A DNA stretch of 45,582 nucleotides from an uncultured Blautia sp. GTDB lineage: Bacteria > Bacillota > Clostridia > Lachnospirales > Lachnospiraceae. Below, one piece after another: positions 6,646 to 14,074 of this stretch (its first letter is position 1; the number at the start of each line of letters is the position of its first letter). The translations under genes and the position numbers were made by a program. The notes below the pieces were generated by a model. The model was not told the DNA's origin, ran no database searches, and saw only the letters and a program-made list of their open reading frames with translations. Location of the stretch: NCBI GenBank assembly GCA_934409175.1, contig CAKRVX010000008.1:1-45582 (forward strand). The letters are read 5' to 3'.

Positions 6646-7718
6646 GTCGTCAGTTTACAGTTGGAAATGCCAGTCTTTCCTTTGAAGCGCCTGTCTTCAT
6701 TCAAAGCTGTGCTTCCATAGTAAGTCAGAAAGAAGGAGACGGACCTCTTGGTTCCTGTTTTGACAAGATTTATCAGGATCCATTGTTCGGAGAGGAGACA
6801 TGGGAAGCTGCCGAAAGCACTCTTCAAAAAGAAGCAGCCACTCTCGCAATAAAAAAAGCCGGGCTTACTTCTTCTCAGATTCGTTTACTGTTTGCAGGTG
6901 ATCTTTTGGCTCAGACAGTTGCCTCTTCTTTCGGCACAGCAGATATGGGGATTCCTTTTTACGGTCTCTTCGGTGCATGTTCCACTATGGGGGAATCCTT
7001 ATCCCTTGCAGCAGCCTGTACCGCTGCAGGATACGGCAAACATATTCTCTGTGCTACTTCCAGCCATTTCGCAAGTGCTGAAAAAGAATTTCGTTTTCCC
7101 CTTGGATATGGAAATCAAAGGCCCTTATCTGCTACCTGGACGGTTACCGGTGCCGGAGCCTGTATACTTGGATGTGACCCTCCCCCTCTTTGTACGTCCA
7201 ATACCCAGCTTCCTTTACGAAACAGCACTGCCTGTGCAGTTATCACCGGCATAACAACCGGAAGACTGACTGATTTCGGATTGAAAGATTCTCTTAACAT
7301 GGGCGGATGTATGGCACCAGCTGCCTGCAGCACCATATCAGAACATTTCAAAGATTTTCACAGAACCCCGGAAGACTATGATGCAATTTTTACCGGCGAT
7401 CTGGGTATGGTAGGAAAAAAAATTCTTCTGGATCTTCTGAATGAACAGAATATCGATATCAGTTCTGTCCATCAGGACTGCGGAATGTTGATCTATGATC
7501 CAGCCACCCAGGATACTCATTCCGGTGGAAGCGGATGCGGATGTGCTGCATCGGTTCTGGCCGGTTATATCCTTCCGGAACTGATTGCCGGGAAATGGAA
7601 TCGTATTCTTTTTGTTCCTACAGGAGCTTTACTGTCCAAAGTCAGCTTCAACGAAGGAGATTCCATTCCCGGGATTGCGCACGCAGTAGTAATTGAACGT
7701 TTTAATATTCCAGACTGA
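6642..7718 (+). CDS. spoVAD: Stage V sporulation protein AD
   Basis: 358 residues. A soluble thiolase/ketoacyl-synthase-fold protein that binds dipicolinic acid on the outer face of the spore inner membrane. GDLLAQTVASSFGTADMGIPFYGLFGACSTMGESL and the C-terminal GGSGCGCAASVLAGYILPEL match the family. Translationally coupled to spoVAC by a 4-nt overlap. Confidence 0.95.
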   Translation: MSRQFTVGNASLSFEAPVFIQSCASIVSQKEGDGPLGSCFDKIYQDPLFGEETWEAAESTLQKEAATLAIKKAGLTSSQIRLLFAGDLLAQTVASSFGTADMGIPFYGLFGACSTMGESLSLAAACTAAGYGKHILCATSSHFASAEKEFRFPLGYGNQRPLSATWTVTGAGACILGCDPPPLCTSNTQLPLRNSTACAVITGITTGRLTDFGLKDSLNMGGCMAPAACSTISEHFKDFHRTPEDYDAIFTGDLGMVGKKILLDLLNEQNIDISSVHQDCGMLIYDPATQDTHSGGSGCGCAASVLAGYILPELIAGKWNRILFVPTGALLSKVSFNEGDSIPGIAHAVVIERFNIPD

Positions 7719-7756
7719 TTTTATTATACACAAACCATAAAAGAAAGGATATTTTT

Positions 7757-8113
7757 ATGAATTATTTTCATGCATTCTGGACAGGAGGACTCATCTGCGC
7801 TCTCGTTCAGATATTACTGGATAAAACCCGACTGATGCCAGGAAGAGTTATGGTGCTTCTGGTCTGCAGCGGTGCCCTGTTAAGTGCTCTTGGTATTTAT
7901 CAGCCCTTTGTAGACTTCGCGGGGGCCGGAGCTTCCGTACCACTCCTTGGTTTCGGCAATGTCCTGTGGAAAGGTACAAAAGAGGCCGTTGATTCCAATG
8001 GACTGCTCGGACTGTTTATGGGCGGATTCAAAGCCTGTGCTGTGGGCGTTTCTGCTGCTCTGATCTTTTCTTACCTTGCAAGTCTTATTTTTAAACCCAA
8101 AATGAAAGGATGA
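7757..8113 (+). CDS. spoVAE: Stage V sporulation protein AE
   Basis: 118 residues, with AAAGGA upstream of the ATG. A small polytopic membrane protein: FHAFWTGGLICALVQILLDKTRLMPGRVMV is the conserved start, and FAGAGASVPLLGFGNVLWKGTKEAV parallels the same block in SpoVAC, to which it is distantly related. It corresponds to the core SpoVAEb subunit. It works with AC and AD in the dipicolinate channel. Confidence 0.93.
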   Translation: MNYFHAFWTGGLICALVQILLDKTRLMPGRVMVLLVCSGALLSALGIYQPFVDFAGAGASVPLLGFGNVLWKGTKEAVDSNGLLGLFMGGFKACAVGVSAALIFSYLASLIFKPKMKG

Positions 8114-8119
8114 CCTTTT

Positions 8120-8731
8120 ATGAGTGATACACTTTATCTGCTTCTTGACCAGAATATTCAGGTAGAGCATCCCCATGTTTATCTGCAGGATGTAGCCAAA
8201 CTTTCCTGCAGTAACAGTAAAATCCTGAATCGGCTTCGGGTAATGCCTGTGATCAATCTTCCCCCTGATAAACCTGGTCGTTATGTACTTTCTGTCATGG
8301 ATCTGATTACCGAAATTCAGAAAAAGGAACCAGACCTGGACATCAATGCCATGGGGGAATCCGATTTTATCATAACTTTCAAAAACAAACCCGGTCCAGG
8401 ACTTCTCTGGGAATGGATCAAGATCATCTTCGTGGGTCTTTCCACATTTTTTGGTGCCGGATTTTCCATTATGACATTTAATAATGACGTCGATGTAGGG
8501 AAACTTTTTTCTAATATCTACACTCAGGTTACCGGACAACCTTCCGGGCATTTCACTATTCTGGAGATTACTTATTCTATAGGTATCGGCGTGGGTGTAC
8601 TGTTTTTCTTTAACCATTTCGGTCATATGAAAATCACTTCAGATCCTACACCAATGCAGGTACAGATGCGTCTCTATGAAGATGACGTCAATACAACCAT
8701 CATAGAAGCTATTGACCGCATCCAAAAATAA
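8120..8731 (+). CDS. spoVAA: Stage V sporulation protein AA
   Basis: 203 residues, close to Bacillus SpoVAA (about 206). The N-terminal half is soluble (LYLLLDQNIQVEHPHVYLQDVAKL, reminiscent of the family's start). Two membrane segments follow at about 95-115 and 155-172. In Bacillus this gene is first in the operon; here it is last, six nt after spoVAE, which is a clear rearrangement. Confidence 0.85.
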   Translation: MSDTLYLLLDQNIQVEHPHVYLQDVAKLSCSNSKILNRLRVMPVINLPPDKPGRYVLSVMDLITEIQKKEPDLDINAMGESDFIITFKNKPGPGLLWEWIKIIFVGLSTFFGAGFSIMTFNNDVDVGKLFSNIYTQVTGQPSGHFTILEITYSIGIGVGVLFFFNHFGHMKITSDPTPMQVQMRLYEDDVNTTIIEAIDRIQK

Positions 8732-8750
8732 TGATATACTTGCAATCGCT

Positions 8751-8783
8751 GGATCCTATATCACCAAGGTCAAAAAAGGATCC
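8751..8783 (+). promoter_or_regulatory. Hairpin with a Shine-Dalgarno-mimic loop upstream of the queT pseudoknot
   Basis: A perfect 7-bp stem (GGATCCT 8751-8757 with AGGATCC 8777-8783) encloses a 19-nt loop. The loop holds AAGGTC (8766-8771), the exact reverse complement of GACCTT (8801-8806) in the next hairpin's loop. A six-base kissing interaction is therefore possible and would compete for the same bases that sequester the queT ribosome binding site. There is no U-tract, so it is not a terminator for spoVAA. Confidence 0.55.
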
Positions 8784-8789
8784 TGTAAC

Positions 8790-8833
8790 CGAGTGTTCGA
8801 GACCTTCCACTCGTAAAAAAAATACTAAAGGAG
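8790..8833 (+). promoter_or_regulatory. Putative preQ1-type pseudoknot riboswitch controlling queT translation
   Basis: A stem CGAGTG/CACTCG (8790-8795 with 8808-8813) has a 12-nt loop. It is followed by an A-rich strand (8814-8826) and then the Shine-Dalgarno AAAGGAG (8827-8833). CCTT in the loop (8803-8806) can pair with AAGG (8828-8831). This forms an H-type pseudoknot with an A-rich third loop and a sequestered ribosome binding site, the layout of translational preQ1-I and preQ1-II switches. The downstream gene is a preQ1-type transporter. The loop sequence does not match either consensus exactly, so the class is unresolved. Confidence 0.55.
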
Positions 8834-8842
8834 AAATTGAAT

Positions 8843-9343
8843 ATGAAAAACAAAGGTACCCTCTTTCTGGTACAGGCTGCAGTGATCGGAGCTATTTATG
8901 TTGTGCTCACCGTATTATTTGCGCCTTTAAGCTACGGTGAGGTTCAGGTCCGCTTCTCTGAAGCTCTTACCATCCTCCCGTATTTCACACCTGCTGCAAT
9001 CCCGGGATTATTTGTAGGATGCATCATTGCAAACCTTTTCGGAGGTGCTATTCCCATAGATATCATCTTCGGAAGCATCGCAACTCTGATTGGTGCAGTA
9101 TTTACCTACAAACTCAGAAACAGTAATCGTTTTCTTGCTCCGATCCCACCAATCGTGGCAAATGCTGTAATTGTCCCCTTTGTACTTCGCTTCGGATATG
9201 GAGCAAATCTTCCGATCCCATTAATGGTAGTCACTGTAGGTGCAGGAGAGATCATATCCTGTGCTGTTCTTGGGCTGGTTCTTCAGACTGCACTGCTCAA
9301 ATACAAAAATATAATATTTCGATCAGAAAAAGCTGCTTCATAA
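8843..9343 (+). CDS. queT: QueT-family queuosine precursor transporter (COG4708)
   Basis: 166 residues from the ATG at 8843, nine nt after AAAGGAG; an in-frame TTG at 8837 is too close to that site. About five to six membrane segments. The QueT signature shows in VLTVLFAPLSYGEVQVRFSEALTILP and FTPAAIPGLFVGCIIANLFGG. The protein is predicted to be the substrate-binding membrane component of an ECF-type importer for queuosine precursors such as preQ0/preQ1. Control by the upstream pseudoknot fits this. The stop codon lies inside the terminator hairpin. Confidence 0.88.
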   Translation: MKNKGTLFLVQAAVIGAIYVVLTVLFAPLSYGEVQVRFSEALTILPYFTPAAIPGLFVGCIIANLFGGAIPIDIIFGSIATLIGAVFTYKLRNSNRFLAPIPPIVANAVIVPFVLRFGYGANLPIPLMVVTVGAGEIISCAVLGLVLQTALLKYKNIIFRSEKAAS

Positions 9344-9356
9344 GCAGCTTTTTTAT
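9327..9356. terminator. Bidirectional terminator between queT and sigF
   Basis: AAGCTGCTT (9330-9338) pairs with AAGCAGCTT (9342-9350) around a CAT loop. It is flanked by five A on the left and six T on the right, so it can end transcripts from both sides. It overlaps both stop codons of the convergent genes. Confidence 0.85.
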
Positions 9357-10066
9357 ATCTGATCTTTAAGCTTTTTCAGAATCCTCTTTTCCATTCTGGA
9401 TACCTGAACCTGAGATATGCCCATTTCCTGCGCAATCTCATTCTGTGTTTTTTCCTGGAAATACCGCATACATATGATCTGTCTTTCCTTTGACTCCAGA
9501 TTTCCAAGCATTTCATCCAGAAAAATCCTGTTAAGAGCCAGTTCCTGTCCGTTTTCCTTTTCCGGTATTCTGTCCACAAGAGAAATCTCATTTCCTTCTC
9601 CCTGATAAATCGTTTTATATAAAGATTCTACTTCTGTTCCCGATTCCAGTGCCATAACCACATCATCCAGTGTAAGTCCTGTTGCTTCCGCAATTTCTTC
9701 CAGTCCTGGTTCCCTCCCCAGAATTTTTTCCAGTTCTTCCCTTTTACGGTAAATACGAACGCAGTTTTCTTTCAGACTTCTGCTCACTTTCAGAATACCA
9801 TTATCCCTCAGGTAACGTTTAATCTCTCCAACGATCATTGGTACAGCATACGTAGAAAACCGAACTTCAAATGAAGTATCAAAGCGATCTACTGCCTTGA
9901 GAAGTCCAATACTTCCAATCTGAAACAGATCCTCCATTTCTACGCCTCTCCCCTGAAACCTTTTGGCCACACTGTAAATCAGTCCTGCATTTTCTTTAAA
10001 TATCGTGTCTCTTGCCTCTTTATCTCCTTGTTGTGACCGCTCGATGAGAGCAAGAGTATGCTCCAT
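9353..10066 (-). CDS. sigF: RNA polymerase sporulation sigma factor sigma-F
   Basis: 237 residues. This sigma-70 family factor directs the first forespore-specific transcription. Region 2 shows DLFQIGSIGLLKAVDRFDTSFEVRFSTYAVPMIVGEIKRYLRD; region 4 ends with NEIAQEMGISQVQVSRMEKRILKKL. The anti-sigma gene directly upstream identifies it as sigma-F rather than sigma-G. The start has GGGAGG upstream. It is the last gene of the spoIIA operon and is convergent with queT. Confidence 0.95.
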   Translation of the reverse strand: MEHTLALIERSQQGDKEARDTIFKENAGLIYSVAKRFQGRGVEMEDLFQIGSIGLLKAVDRFDTSFEVRFSTYAVPMIVGEIKRYLRDNGILKVSRSLKENCVRIYRKREELEKILGREPGLEEIAEATGLTLDDVVMALESGTEVESLYKTIYQGEGNEISLVDRIPEKENGQELALNRIFLDEMLGNLESKERQIICMRYFQEKTQNEIAQEMGISQVQVSRMEKRILKKLKDQI

Positions 10067-10068
10067 TC

Positions 10069-10497
10069 TTACCTCCCGATGATTTTTTTCATATGCACAG
10101 TCGTTCCTTTTCCCGGCTGTGATTCTACTGTCACTTCATCCATAAATGCTTCCATAAAAGTAAATCCCATCCCTGACCTTTCTTTATCCGGTCTGGTAGT
10201 AAACAACGGTTCCATCGCTTGTTTTATGTCTGGTATACCCGTTCCATAGTCTCTGATATCAACCAGAAGTTCCTGACCTTTCAGGCGGCAATCCATTTCT
10301 ATTTTCTGCACTTTTCCATCATATGCATGAATGATACAGTTTGTAACTGCTTCCGAAACAGCAGTTTTTAAATCTGCCACCTCTTCCAGTGTAGGATTCA
10401 ACTGTGTACAAAAAGCAGCCACAGTTACTCTTGCCAGTCCTTCATTCGCAGGCCGGCTGTCAAAAATAATCTGCATTTCATTGGTATTTTCCATCAT
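10069..10497 (-). CDS. spoIIAB: Anti-sigma-F factor, serine kinase
   Basis: 142 residues. A GHKL ATPase that holds sigma-F inactive and phosphorylates SpoIIAA. The N box reads EAVTNCIIHAYDGK, the G1 box DIRDYGTGIPD and the G2 region ERSGMGFTFM. The start codon has GGAGGG 11 nt upstream; a second ATG follows directly. Confidence 0.96.
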   Translation of the reverse strand: MMENTNEMQIIFDSRPANEGLARVTVAAFCTQLNPTLEEVADLKTAVSEAVTNCIIHAYDGKVQKIEMDCRLKGQELLVDIRDYGTGIPDIKQAMEPLFTTRPDKERSGMGFTFMEAFMDEVTVESQPGKGTTVHMKKIIGR

Positions 10498-10521
10498 ACT
10501 CTTCTTTTCCCTCCTTTAACC

Positions 10522-10830
10522 TTACCTGCATATTTCCACAAATTTATAAACTCCCGATAAATGAAGAAGTTTCTCAATATATGCACTGACACCTGTTACA
10601 CGGATACAGTCTCCCCGCATTCCCATCGCCCGGTATCTTCCCATGATCAAACCGATTCCGGAGCTGTCCATAAACATAGTCCCCGAAAAATCAAATATCA
10701 TGGTCCTGATATATTTTTTTCGCATAATATTATCTGACTCTCTGCGTATGTCGTCCGATACCGGATGATCTACTTCTTCCGGAAGATGAACAGTTAAACA
10801 ATTTCCCTGTACTTCAAATCTGCTTTTCAT
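10522..10830 (-). CDS. spoIIAA: Anti-sigma-F factor antagonist
   Basis: 102 residues, a single STAS domain. The phosphorylation site is within FMDSSGIGLIMGRY (Ser near residue 57). Dephosphorylated SpoIIAA binds SpoIIAB and frees sigma-F in the forespore. It is first in the operon; dacF, which precedes it in Bacillus, is absent. A CAGGAGGAA ribosome binding site precedes the ATG. I could not find a convincing sigma-H promoter upstream. Confidence 0.95.
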   Translation of the reverse strand: MKSRFEVQGNCLTVHLPEEVDHPVSDDIRRESDNIMRKKYIRTMIFDFSGTMFMDSSGIGLIMGRYRAMGMRGDCIRVTGVSAYIEKLLHLSGVYKFVEICR

Positions 10831-10888
10831 ATTTTTTATTTCCTCCTGTTTTTTATCTGTTTTCTCATTTTATAACCAAATTTCACTG

Positions 10889-10911
10889 CCTCCTTCCCGG
10901 AGGAGTTTTTT
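10889..10911 (+). other. Short hairpin followed by T-run upstream of spoIIAA
   Basis: CCTCC (10889-10893) pairs with GGAGG (10899-10903), and six T follow at 10906-10911 on the plus strand. There is no plus-strand gene to terminate. On the minus strand the same stem lies about 60 nt upstream of spoIIAA and would be in its leader if transcription starts further upstream. Confidence 0.35.
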
Positions 10912-10942
10912 ATCACACAAACATTAAAAGTATTTTTATGAC

Positions 10943-10979
10943 AAAAAAAGAGACACACATCACTTTTATGTGTATCTCT
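10943..10979 (-). terminator. Intrinsic terminator of the zinc-ribbon/TPR gene
   Basis: A 12-bp stem with one G-U pair (10968-10979 with 10949-10960) is followed by seven U on the minus strand (10943-10949). It separates the folC/TPR operon from spoIIA. Confidence 0.8.
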
Positions 10980-11004
10980 TTCGTATTTTATATACTACAT
11001 CTGA

Positions 11005-12363
11005 TCAGTATTCAGTATCATCATATGATCCTGTATCATCGTAAGAACCGTCATCATAGGAACCACTATCATCAGAAGAACTATCGTCGTAAACTGACGT
11101 GTCTTCTGCATTATCCCCATTATCATACGAATCACTGTTATCTGCACTGTCATTCACAGAAGTCTCAGTTGTGCTATCTGCCACGTTTCCATCTGAAGTT
11201 CCTGCTGAATTTTCCTCTATTCCTGTAACGCCTGTGCTACTGCAAATAGAATTATAAATTCCCTTGAGGCTGTCCGAAAGCGTATCTGCATAAACATTCT
11301 GAATCTTCAGTGCAGCCTCATCAACATTCTGCTGCTGAAGAGCAGTATAGGCTTCGAGAAGTGCTTCATAACTGCTGCTCTTTTTTTTCTCTTCATCTAT
11401 CTGTTTGGAGGCTGCTGCTACCGTATCATCTGATTCCTGTGCCTGATTCTGAACTTTTGTAAGTTCCGCTCCCTGACTGGATACAGCGTCACTGTATTTA
11501 ACAATCTGCTGATTAGCCTCTCTGTAAATTCCCTGGCGAATAGAAGGCACTGCAAGAAGGTAAAATGCCAGAAGGCCTGCACCAAATCCAGCCACCAAAG
11601 TAAAAAACAAAGATACTCTGGAACGTTCCTTATATGCAGGTGTCTGAATTACCATATCCGCACCGGCATTGTCTGTCTCATTTTTATTCCCATCAGTATT
11701 TCTGAAAAATCCCTTTTTCTGATGTTCCAATTTAGTAGTCACACCTGTCTGCTCATCAATCTCTTTCAGAAACCTCAGTGTTGTAGTGTTGGTTTTATCT
11801 ATTCTTGCCGCTTTCCTAAGGGTTCTTCTCGCTCTGTTATATTCTCCTTCTTTCATTTGAATCAGTGCCAGCAAATGATAGCCTTTGATCAGTTTCGGAT
11901 TCTGAGTCAGAATTTTTTTCAGGCGGATAGCCGCCATATCCTCATGTCCCTCTCTGCAAAGGTTCAAAGCATCATTATATTTTCTGATTGTCTCATTGAT
12001 TGCCTCAAGCTTATTTGAATTCGCCTGCAGTTTATTGATATACTCTGTCGCAAGATTTCTGGTCGGCTGCAAATTTTTACTGATTACCCATTCGCTGAGT
12101 GCAACCACTACCTCACCTGTTTCAAAATACACCAGTCCCAGCAAATTTCTGGTCTGAATATTGTGTTTATTATAAATCAGACTCTGCTTCAGACAACTGA
12201 TAGCCCCAGACAGATCGCGGACACTGGCTTTTTCCAACCCCATATTGTAATAGTGCCTGGAAAGATACTCCGCTTTTTTCTGGATCAGTACATTACAGCC
12301 GCATCGCGGACAGTAATCCAGATCCTTATCTGCCAAAAAGGCTCCACAATTCATACAGTTCAT
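11005..12363 (-). CDS. Zinc-ribbon/TPR membrane protein with acidic low-complexity tail
   Basis: 452 residues, not a named family. A zinc ribbon at the N-terminus (CMNCGAFLADKDLDYCPRCGC, Cys pairs at about 3/6 and 18/21) is followed by TPR-like helices (about 30-210). A positively flanked membrane segment (about 248-270) comes next, then a coiled-coil stretch rich in Gln/Lys/Glu, and finally a tail (about 385-452) made almost only of Ser, Asp, Gly, Tyr, Asn and Thr, with repeated SYDD. Topology is inferred as zinc ribbon and TPR inside, coil and tail outside. It has AAGGAG upstream and follows a 50-residue ORF and folC. A role as an envelope-associated scaffold is only a guess. Confidence 0.75.
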   Translation of the reverse strand: MNCMNCGAFLADKDLDYCPRCGCNVLIQKKAEYLSRHYYNMGLEKASVRDLSGAISCLKQSLIYNKHNIQTRNLLGLVYFETGEVVVALSEWVISKNLQPTRNLATEYINKLQANSNKLEAINETIRKYNDALNLCREGHEDMAAIRLKKILTQNPKLIKGYHLLALIQMKEGEYNRARRTLRKAARIDKTNTTTLRFLKEIDEQTGVTTKLEHQKKGFFRNTDGNKNETDNAGADMVIQTPAYKERSRVSLFFTLVAGFGAGLLAFYLLAVPSIRQGIYREANQQIVKYSDAVSSQGAELTKVQNQAQESDDTVAAASKQIDEEKKKSSSYEALLEAYTALQQQNVDEAALKIQNVYADTLSDSLKGIYNSICSSTGVTGIEENSAGTSDGNVADSTTETSVNDSADNSDSYDNGDNAEDTSVYDDSSSDDSGSYDDGSYDDTGSYDDTEY

Positions 12364-12373
12364 CTGTTTCTCC

Positions 12374-12526
12374 TTACTTTACGCGTCTTTGGCTTTTCGC
12401 CTCACGAAGGACCTCCTGGAGAATATCCAGAATATCTGTTAATTCTCTCTCATATATGGCACCTTCTGCATCTGTCACATCCAGACACGGTTCAAATTTC
12501 TTAAGTTCCTCTTCATAATCAATCAT
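12374..12526 (-). CDS. Small 50-residue acidic protein coupled to folC
   Basis: The ORF starts at the ATG 12526 and ends at TAA 12374. It reads MIDYEEELKKFEPCLDV and continues as a predicted helix (about residues 20-45) ending in KSQRRVK. An AGGAGA lies 6-8 nt before the ATG. The start overlaps the folC stop as ATGA (12523-12526), and the downstream TPR gene begins 10 nt after its stop with its own AAGGAG overlapping the gap. Good ribosome binding site, overlap and gap-free packing argue for a real gene. Function unknown. Confidence 0.7.
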   Translation of the reverse strand: MIDYEEELKKFEPCLDVTDAEGAIYERELTDILDILQEVLREAKSQRRVK

Positions 12527-13821
12527 TTTTTATTTCTCCTGATTATATCTTTAATCTCACCCACAAGATACAGAGACCCTACGCAAAAAAGCATGCCATC
12601 TTCTCCTTTGGATTCAAGAGCCTTTTCAAATGCATGCCCGGTATCTTCTATTGCTTCCACAGATGCTACTCCCGCGTCTGTAAAAAGCCGTGCAAACTTC
12701 TCTGCCGGTACTTCCCGATAGCCACCTACTGAAGTAACCACGATATGTCGGAAAGTAATCCTGCTACAGATCGTATGTATCATATCTGTATAGTCTTTGT
12801 CATCTACTGCAGAAAAAAGCAGTGTCAGAGGACATTCTTTTTGAAAGTGTTCTGCAGTTTCCACAAATTTCTCCACTCCGTCCTCATTATGTGCACCATC
12901 TACGATCACTCCCGGAAGTACAGTTTCCATTCTGCCCTGCCAGCGTGTTCTGGCAATCCCTTCATGAATTTTATCAATGGATACAGGAATTATATCTTTC
13001 AAAACTTCTATGGTTTTTAATGCAAGTGCACTGTTCATTACCTGATATTTCGCAATGAATGGAATGGAGAAAACCGTATCCCCATAATAATCATTTCGAA
13101 ATGAAAAATCAATGCCTGCTGACGTATTTTTTATAATTTCCGTATCTTCCTTTTTTACTTCATAAGCCGGACTTCCCAGTTCTCTGGCTTTTTCGCTGAT
13201 CACTCTGGCAGCATCCGGATCATTACCATCATAGATTACCGGTACACCCGGTACAATAATACCCGCTTTCTCTCCTGCAATCTTTGCAACAGTATCTCCC
13301 AGATACTGCATATGATCCAGACTGATAGAAGTAATGACACAGGCAATCGGATTTTCCACGGCAGTAGTCGCATCCATTCTGCCTCCCAGACCTGTTTCCA
13401 GTGTTACATAATCTACACCTGCCTCTGCAAAGATCACCATTCCCATCAGGAACAGCATCTCAAAATAAGTAGGGTGATAACTGCCCTCTGCGACCAGCTC
13501 ATCTGATAGTGCCTTTACTTTCTCAAAAGCCCTCAGAAATGTGTCATTATCAATATTTACCTCGTTGATCTGAAATCTCTCATTTATCTCCACCAGATGA
13601 GGAGAAGTAAACAACCCACATGAATATCCTGCTTCACGTAAAACAGAAGTAATAAATGCACAGGTGCTTCCTTTGCCATTGGTTCCGGCTACATGGATCA
13701 CCTTAAATTTATCCTGCGGATTTCCCAGACGTTTCAGACATTCCTTTGTATGATCCAGACTGTTTTTCTTTGTAAATTTGGGAGTTTCATCAATATAAGC
13801 AACTGCTTCTTCGTAATTCAT
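12523..13821 (-). CDS. folC: Folylpolyglutamate synthase / dihydrofolate synthase
   Basis: 432 residues from the ATG at 13821 (MNYEEAVAYIDETPKF), the usual family start. The ORF is open for 32 more residues upstream (to 13917), but that part is not family-like. FolC adds glutamates to folates, and often glutamate to dihydropteroate. The Mur-ligase P-loop appears as HVAGTNGKGSTCAFI with GLFTSPHLVEINERF next to it; the ligase centre has LGGRMDATTAVE and the C-terminal domain DGAHNEDGVEKF. The ribosome binding site is weak (GGTGG). valS-folC proximity is common in Firmicutes; here an LTA-synthase-like gene lies between them. Confidence 0.94.
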   Translation of the reverse strand: MNYEEAVAYIDETPKFTKKNSLDHTKECLKRLGNPQDKFKVIHVAGTNGKGSTCAFITSVLREAGYSCGLFTSPHLVEINERFQINEVNIDNDTFLRAFEKVKALSDELVAEGSYHPTYFEMLFLMGMVIFAEAGVDYVTLETGLGGRMDATTAVENPIACVITSISLDHMQYLGDTVAKIAGEKAGIIVPGVPVIYDGNDPDAARVISEKARELGSPAYEVKKEDTEIIKNTSAGIDFSFRNDYYGDTVFSIPFIAKYQVMNSALALKTIEVLKDIIPVSIDKIHEGIARTRWQGRMETVLPGVIVDGAHNEDGVEKFVETAEHFQKECPLTLLFSAVDDKDYTDMIHTICSRITFRHIVVTSVGGYREVPAEKFARLFTDAGVASVEAIEDTGHAFEKALESKGEDGMLFCVGSLYLVGEIKDIIRRNKK

Positions 13822-13959
13822 AAAAAAATTCCACCACTTATCTATAATGTATTTGAGATATCCAGGATCCAGTATGCCAGCATCACATGCTCTGCACTGA
13901 TCGCAGTGAAAATGCAAACGTCGTTTCGCTGTGAAGTATTCCGTAGATATCGAGTTTTG

Positions 13960-13989
13960 ATCAGGGGTAAAAAGCTTTTTACCCCTGAT
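13960..13989. repeat. Perfect 30-bp palindrome downstream of the LTA-synthase-like gene
   Basis: Two 15-nt arms meet without a spacer at AGCT (13973-13976), each carrying the GGGGTAAAAA block. As RNA it would form a stem of about 13 bp. On the minus strand only CAAAACTCG follows, so there is no U-tract beyond the stem. It may act as a weak terminator or mRNA-stabilising stem between the LTA-synthase-like gene and folC. Confidence 0.6.
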
Positions 13990-14074
13990 TTTCTTTAGTT
14001 ACTCTAACATTATATAATAGTGGTGGAAGATGTCCAGTACCAATCGTAATATTTTATCCGACAAAATTATTATG

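Noticed and set aside
8751..8783. Terminator for the spoVA operon
   Set aside because: The stem is good but is followed by GTAACCGAG, not by U residues.
8731..8940. 69-codon plus-strand ORF covering the queT leader
   Set aside because: It overlaps both hairpins and the start of queT in another frame, has no ribosome binding site and looks like no protein.
10831..10945. Sigma-H promoter for spoIIAA
   Set aside because: AGGAGG is present on the minus strand but no GAAT lies 11-12 bp downstream, so I do not annotate it.
13822..13917. N-terminal extension of folC with a Cys-x-x-Cys-x-x-Cys motif
   Set aside because: FolC proteins start at MNYEEAVAYI; no ribosome binding site precedes the upstream ATG, so the Cys residues are most likely chance.
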